DNA of 64,000 nt, taken from positions 17,215,642 to 17,279,641 of the forward strand of contig OZ034975.1 in NCBI GenBank assembly GCA_964030785.1. The letters are read 5' to 3'. A program made the position numbers and the translations under genes. The notes below the pieces were generated by a model. The model did no database searches and was not told the DNA's origin. It saw nothing but the letters and a program-made list of their open reading frames with translations. The DNA comes from Siderastrea siderea. Lineage: Eukaryota; Cnidaria; Anthozoa; Scleractinia; Rhizangiidae. Shown piece after piece: positions 60,401 through 64,000 of the stretch (positions are counted from its first letter, which is position 1; each line of letters opens with the position of its first letter).

Positions 60401-62772
60401 TGTTCTTGCTTCTTTTTCTTTGCCGTGTTCATGGCAGGGAAGGTGAACGTTCATCAGTCTGTAGTAAAAACGAAATAATCACCATGAACAAATATTGCTT
60501 TCACAAACGACGATACAGCTTATACTTGTGCTTGTATATTGAAGTATTCTATTGCACGGGAGGTGATTGAGACTGCAATTGTTCATGTATTTAAGACTTA
60601 ATTTGCATGTGCGGAAGTTTGTTTAGAACGAAAGATATAAGCTTAGCTCTAAAGAAGCTACAACTTTCAATTTCTTGACGAAAAAGGTCTATAGCTACAC
60701 TCCGTGATGCGCAACACAACATCCTGCAACAGAATTAAACACAATAAGCCGCGGCCGGGCCGGCTAAACTTTAGAATACCCGGGCACATATTTGCATGTC
60801 ATTGTTTCTTTTGTATTCATAAGGCTCGTTCTTCAAAGCATTGAAAGATATGTAGATAAGTGGCCAGGTATTCTAAAGTCGCTCCAAGAGCAGCTCATTA
60901 AAACCACATTTAGTCGCTTAACAGACGATCAGATTTGGTCAAATTTAACTAAGAATAACACACAGGCACTAAGCCACAAGATATCAGAAAAAAACAGATA
61001 TGAACTCGAGATCAAAGTCTTAAAGATGCGACGCCTAACCTTATAAACTGCTCGATTTAGTCATCATTCAAACATCCTCCAAACTAAACCCACTACAAAA
61101 ATATAAGAAGCAAAATTGGTCGAAAGATCGAGATATATCAGACGCGGCTTTCAAAGACGTGAAGTAGAAGTCGTGCAGGTCCTCTAATACCATTTTATAG
61201 CCGTAAGCTTAAGCTTTAAAGCTTAAATTTGGCACAGAAATTCAAACGCATCTGCGTAACAATGTCTGGGGATTACCACAAAAATCTATTTAACGAAGCA
61301 TCTTAGACACGACGGATCAACCGACGCAGTCAATACTAGAGGATCACAAAATGGTGGTTAGTGATGCAATCGGACTGCAAATCAAAATACCCCAGTGCAC
61401 TTTTTAAATAAATCGTGCACAACGATAAACAAACGACAAATCGAAAGGAATAAGGTTAAAGATTACGACATAATTTTTGTGGATGCCACAAAAATCTTTA
61501 AACAACTCAAATTTAACGGCAAAGTGGAAAAACATACCTGATTTGGACGCAGAATCTGTAGTGTTCTTTCTCTTTGCGAGTAAAATTTGCTTCTTCATCG
61601 TCTGCCTTCATCCGCCATCTTTGACACACGTGGAGTTCATTCCTTCCCTGGCTTTCTCGAATAGAACTATTGGTATATAACCCGAGTATTACCGAACAAA
61701 TAACGAATAAAGCTGACCAAGTACGAACATCCCCGATTTCTGAAATGGCCGCCATGTTGTGACGTAACATGGTTATCAAAATTGATAACGATCCCGGACT
61801 GTTGACGATTTCAAATTTTCGGTAAAATCCAAGATGGCGGCCAATATGACAGTTATCTTGAATGAAGTCACAGGTCCCGAGCAGCATTGCAGCCCATAAT
61901 ATGTACCTTATCTTGTAGAGTACATCACAGAAGGTGAAATCTTTTCAAAATATTGCAATATAACGAAAACCCAAAGGGGGGTCCACCAACCCCGCCCCCC
62001 CTCCCTCCCCTTGTACCATGGTGGGGGTGTGACTTTGCTTGTACAACCGAGGGTTAAACAATAACCACTTGACGTTGCGCACTTAACTATAACAGCGGCT
62101 TTTAAAAGAAGCGTTCTTTTGTTCTTTGACATCTTTGGCATTTTTCGTCGATGTTGTTTTCAGTTGTTGTTGAAAACCGGATCCAATTTAAGTTTCGGCA
62201 CCAAGTAATTTCATCCTCGTATATTTTGCAGCACGCAGCATGGAACAGTTCTATCTCAAAATACTTCGGTTATACTAATGAACTAGCACGTAATGAAAAA
62301 AATCAAGAGGCAATATAGCCTCGATAATATTTGATTATTTCATCTGATAATAAATCTGGTGAGAAGTCTGATGTGAAGACGTATTTGGTTAACTTACCTC
62401 CAAAGGGCCCAGTACTGTGCGTCTTAAGTATTGTTTGATTGTGGCCACCACCACCCTTTCCGCTGTTAAACTCATAACAATTTCCAAAGCGATAATCCCA
62501 GAAATGCGACCAGTATTTTGAATAGTTTCTGCAATGTAAATGAAGCTATTAAACATAATTCATTAAATGTCAGTTATGCATATGGATGACACGTATTTTC
62601 TCACTGCTGGTAGTTTGGAATTATATGCAAAATATACTTTGGCTAAATATATTGTCGCTTCTTTTTCACGTTAATCTCTGCAATAGTTTCATTAGTTTTA
62701 TGTTTATTTGTAAACACCTTGTTTAGGTATTTCTTGATTGTTTTTTATCATCATCATTATCATCATCACCAT

Positions 62773-62803
<31 letters not shown>

Positions 62804-63474
62804 GTCGTCGTCGTTGTTGTTCTCATTATCATTGTTGCCCCATACACGCTAGCGAATTATCTTTGACAAATGATGTTCCATTGTTTAGTGTTGGGTAAAT
62901 TTAATTTGACCAGTGTAGATGCCCTTTTACTGCCATCGTCTTAAGAGGAGTGGGGCAGCATGCGCCCACACAGCGAAAAGTAAGCGGCAAAATTTCATCC
63001 AAAAAGAAATGACTCATTCAGTTCAGTAGAAAGTTAAATTGTAGCATGTGGCTTGGCAGCACTGTTTTAATCACTCAGCTAAAAACCCGAGGGTTGCAGA
63101 AATAGACAGTGGGCGGGTGACCCTAGACAATCAAGGCATCAAGGCACATGCAGAAACATCAAAAAGAAAAAAATTCTCGTGTGCATGAGGCTGCAGTGTT
63201 GTCCACTGTTTACGATAATCAGGTTATTACAATTGAAGCACAAAATAGTCGTAATAAACCCACCTGCAATCGGTTCCCTTGAAGTTACAATCAAACACCA
63301 AGTCGTTAAATTGGTGCCCCATTTTGTACAAGTTGGAAGCGTTCTCTACTGCTAACTTCGCGATCAACATGTTTTCAACAAGATAGTCAATTCTGAGTTG
63401 TTGTCCTGGGTCCTCTGGTAGTTCATCTGTATCATTGTTTGAGGCTGAAGGATCGAGCTCGTCACTTTCGACAT
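44198..63474 (-). CDS. DEG/ENaC/ASIC-family sodium channel (3' exons)
   Basis: Eight minus-strand exons, in order: 63474-63264, 62528-62398, 52443-52280, 51325-51242, 49544-49430, 49083-49005, 48933-48789 and 44356-44198 (TGA at 44198-44200). All junctions are GT-AG and every phase matches. Landmarks: DCNFKGTDC, then [10 protein letters not shown] (finger start); [20 protein letters not shown] with [19 protein letters not shown]; the Cys-rich ACIRSCV...CGCADAHF and CYTECPMPC thumb region; and [20 protein letters not shown], which is the start of TM2 with the G-x-S selectivity filter. A short basic C-tail follows. It is a trimeric, two-pass cation channel of the plasma membrane. TM1 and the His-Gly motif must be in exons beyond 63474. 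No stop or frameshift was seen, so it is probably functional. Exon 48933-48789 is the least certain by sequence, but it is the only one fitting both phases. Confidence 0.88.
44455..45652 (+). repeat. Dispersed repeat family R1, copy 2
   Basis: Same block order as 7366-8926: a hairpin based on GTACATCGAGTTATGGATGC, an A-rich tract, AATGAATCAATGAAACTACTCCGAAG, then a GAATTCGATAGGACCAGCGCG end. It is about 360 bp shorter than copy 1. It lies in the last intron of the channel gene. Confidence 0.7.
45694..46567. mobile_element. 874-bp terminal-inverted-repeat element with an internal palindrome
   Basis: TTAGAACATGGTCACACCCA at 45694 is matched exactly, inverted, at 46548-46567. TA (or TTA/TAA) borders both ends, which would fit a TA-type target site. 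A perfect 32-bp palindrome (CATTAGTATGCTCTAT and complement) lies at 46321-46352, inside a larger imperfect inverted repeat (about 46273-46432). A C-run sits at about 46438-46452. It lies in the last channel intron; no transposase is visible. Confidence 0.75.
47450..47572. repeat. TATG tetranucleotide microsatellite
   Basis: About 30 TATG units in the last channel intron. The Thr-Tyr-Ile-His frame on the opposite strand is an artefact. Confidence 0.97.
47815..48250. mobile_element. Degenerate family-1 MITE remnant
   Basis: Internal family-1 segments are recognisable in reverse orientation: CACCTGCCGTTTCCAGCTAG, GGAGAATCGGTTGCTATGGT, CATGTCTAGCATCAAAAATT and AAGATGGCCGCC. No TTAA-bearing ends were found. 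A TTTA run (about 48157-48192) interrupts it. It lies in the last channel intron, close to exon 48933-48789. Confidence 0.55.
49904..50354. mobile_element. TTAA-flanked MITE, family 1, in a channel intron
   Basis: The left end is TTAACCCTTGGACATACGAG and the right end CCCACGTACTTCCTAGGGTTAA. The interior shares the ATGGCAAA..TGTGTCTAATTGATATGCCTACAGCTGCT block with other family-1 copies, and G-runs lie near both ends. It is followed after 23 bp by a short family-2 copy. Confidence 0.75.
50378..50561. mobile_element. Short internally deleted family-2 MITE
   Basis: The left end is TTAACCCTATTCTGC and the right end CAGAATAGGGTTGA (last TTAA degenerate). Only 184 bp remain, against about 600 bp in complete copies. 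The break lies after GTGTCAATGAAGTGTCTATG, so the 3' two thirds were deleted while both ends were kept. Confidence 0.75.
50757..50806 (+). repeat. 5'-truncated tRNA-Thr-like fragment
   Basis: CTGCACCGGTATCGC is followed by GAGGTCATGGGTTCGATTCCCG: an anticodon arm with GGT plus variable loop and T arm, ending in a partial acceptor stem. The D arm and 5' acceptor stem are absent, replaced by an A-rich tract. It is probably a SINE tail or retrocopied fragment, related to the one at 10331-10397. Confidence 0.65.
51399..51442. repeat. GT repeat running into a G-run
   Basis: About eleven GT units followed by about 20 G, in the channel intron just upstream of exon 51325-51242. Confidence 0.9.
53976..54584. 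mobile_element. TTAA-flanked MITE, family 2, full-length copy
   Basis: The left end is TTAACCCTATTTAGCCTGGGG with a G14 run and the right end CCGGCGAAATAGGGTTAA. A second G-run lies at about 54507-54519. It is close in length and order to 1947-2541. Confidence 0.85.
54831..55094 (+). other. Unassigned 87-codon basic reading frame
   Basis: An ATG-initiated frame rich in Lys, Arg and Tyr ([20 protein letters not shown] segment). It lies within the 53197-55387 element. I recognise no domain; it could be a transposon remnant or chance. Confidence 0.2.
55419..56724. mobile_element. Mutator-like foldback element, copy 2
   Basis: A 1306-bp element with ends CATCCTCGGAG / CTCCGAGGATG, flanked by a perfect 9-bp duplication GGTGAAACC at 55410-55418 and 56725-56733. 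It is the inverted counterpart of copy 1: here the long arm is on the left. The centre is a perfect 50-bp palindrome at 56166-56215. The reading frames at its two ends are the same repeated sequence and not genes. Confidence 0.88.
56734..57480 (-). mobile_element. Non-LTR (LINE) retrotransposon fragment: endonuclease to RT start
   Basis: On the minus strand the sequence reads, in order, an endonuclease piece ([14 protein letters not shown], then GDFNVN) and the region before the reverse transcriptase ([31 protein letters not shown], then [23 protein letters not shown]). This is the order of Jockey/CR1/RTE-type LINEs. Frame changes (for example at the HII/NLSI junction, about 56815) and the lack of RT catalytic motifs show it is dead. 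The catalytic half is missing beyond the Mutator-like insertion. Confidence 0.8.
57860..58290 (-). mobile_element. Penelope-like retroelement 3' fragment with internal deletion
   Basis: The minus strand encodes [20 protein letters not shown], a [25 protein letters not shown] linker of the Penelope type, and then, in another frame, the C-terminal GIY-YIG part [20 protein letters not shown]. The central YIG core between them is missing. Degenerate upstream sequence may reach about 58740. It lies in the ten-kilobase channel intron. Confidence 0.8.
59011..59250. repeat. Fragments related to the 1570-1865 foldback and to family R1
   Basis: 59055-59160 (TTTCCAAATTTTAACTCAATTATC, TGATAGCTCTTGCTA) matches the inner part of the element at 1570-1865. 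It is followed by a GCACGCGGGAAGTTTGGAAAGCACGA segment typical of the R1 hairpin. A G12-14 run lies at about 59133. Confidence 0.5.
59452..59482. repeat. Telomere-like TTAGGG run
   Basis: Three to four TTAGGG units, with TAGGG and CTAGGG variants at the edges, sit near the left end of the 59421-62057 element within a G-rich tract. TTAGGG is the telomere repeat of cnidarians. Confidence 0.85.
60198..60280. other. Imperfect hairpin of about 80 bp
   Basis: ATATCCTGTTAGTAGAGTCTCCTTCGATCT pairs with AGATTGAAGGAGACTTTGCTCGCAGGATA across a loop of about 15 bases. It is inside the 2.6-kb element. It may be a miniature inverted repeat or a structured transcript. Confidence 0.5.
62745..62825. repeat. 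ATC/GTC trinucleotide microsatellite
   Basis: An imperfect CATCAT to CGTCGTCGTTGTTGTT array in the intron between the first two channel exons seen here. Confidence 0.9.
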
Positions 63475-64000
63475 CTTTGGTTCAGTGCCGGTTAACATGT
63501 GGAAAGCAAACAAATAGGTTGTATCATTAGCTTTTGTCATAAATCTGTATTCTATTTACTGCTTCATTAATAAACTAGCCCACTGTACTTAGCTCAAAGT
63601 TTGCTACCCCGTTCAAGATTATGGGGCTATCTTTGTGTTGATTCATTATCAGCAGGAGTCGACCTTTGCTTAAATTAATAATCTCTAGCTTTTCTTCACC
63701 CCCCGATGATCTCGATCAACGTCTGAAATTGCCTTCTATTTCCGTGATCATGCAAGTTAAAAACCAGATTATTGAGACCATCAAACGAGCAAAAAACACA
63801 AGAACAAACCAAGAAAGAAAAAAAAACGGTTAAATCGAAATTAGCCAGTTATAAGTCAGAGCAATTTTCAATCAAATGCCGTAAAGTAAAAACCAAAGCA
63901 CTTGCAATGTTAATTGTTACATCGGGATTAAACAAAAATGAAACAATCCAACCGCGATGCAAAGGCATTTTGAGGGTGCCAAGCGCAGGACGATTGCTAT
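63475..64000. other. Right-edge intron of the DEG/ENaC gene
   Basis: The exon at 63474 starts in phase 1 after an AG, so the gene continues to the right. I found no TM1 exon up to 64000. Confidence 0.5.

Larger units (their letters stand above)
59421..62057. mobile_element. 2.6-kb TTAA-flanked long relative of family 1
   Basis: The left end is TTAACCCTCGGGGGTTCAAG and the right end CTTGTACAACCGAGGGTTAA. Both outer parts (about 400 bp left, 260 bp right) match the 470-bp family-1 MITEs. The interior adds about 1.9 kb bounded by an inverted 30-bp repeat (CCGGGATCGTTATCAATTTTGATAAC at 59833 and its complement at 61774). A short frame at about 60825-61046 is not recognisable as a transposase. 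It could be a longer progenitor whose internal deletion gave the MITEs, or a MITE with a second element inside. Confidence 0.6.

Overview
This window is eukaryotic, AT-rich and full of introns and repeats. The kinds of gene present suggest an anthozoan cnidarian, probably a stony coral: a collagen-bearing TNF ligand, a DEG/ENaC channel, a small dibasic peptide precursor and bacterial-looking lipid-type enzymes split by GT-AG introns. The species is inferred; nothing here fixes it. Genes were built by joining frame-consistent exon fragments at GT/AG sites, because almost no gene is a single long reading frame.

Layout. (1) 256-2541: nested non-autonomous transposons. (2) 2810-6645, plus strand: C-terminal part of a cholesterol-oxidase-like GMC/alpha-beta-hydrolase protein, apparently decayed (one in-frame TGA, one frameshift, one exon not found). 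(3) 6946-15195, plus strand: a calcineurin-like metallophosphoesterase in six exons, also with an in-frame TGA. A 968-bp tandem duplication repeats its penultimate exon, which carries GHTH. (4) 16248-25075: two large inverted-repeat structures. One carries a duplicated 56-codon exon in divergent orientation; the other contains a Penelope-like fragment. (5) 27630-28124, plus strand: a 164-residue secreted precursor with several dibasic cleavage sites and a 5'UTR intron. (6) 34999-39719, plus strand: a collagen-TNF ligand, 3' part. (7) 44198-63474, minus strand: a DEG/ENaC channel. Eight exons are identified with consistent phases; TM1 lies beyond the window. It runs tail-to-tail with the TNF gene, and its long introns are packed with mobile elements.

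The most distinctive feature is the density of TTAA-flanked, probably piggyBac-type MITEs. There are at least three families, each with long G/C homopolymer runs just inside its ends. One copy is inserted exactly at a TTAA inside another. Two copies of a Mutator-like foldback element have perfect 9-bp target-site duplications, and there are LINE and Penelope-like remnants. The genes look mostly unrelated, except that the hydrolase and the phosphoesterase are adjacent and co-oriented and may once have formed one transcript.
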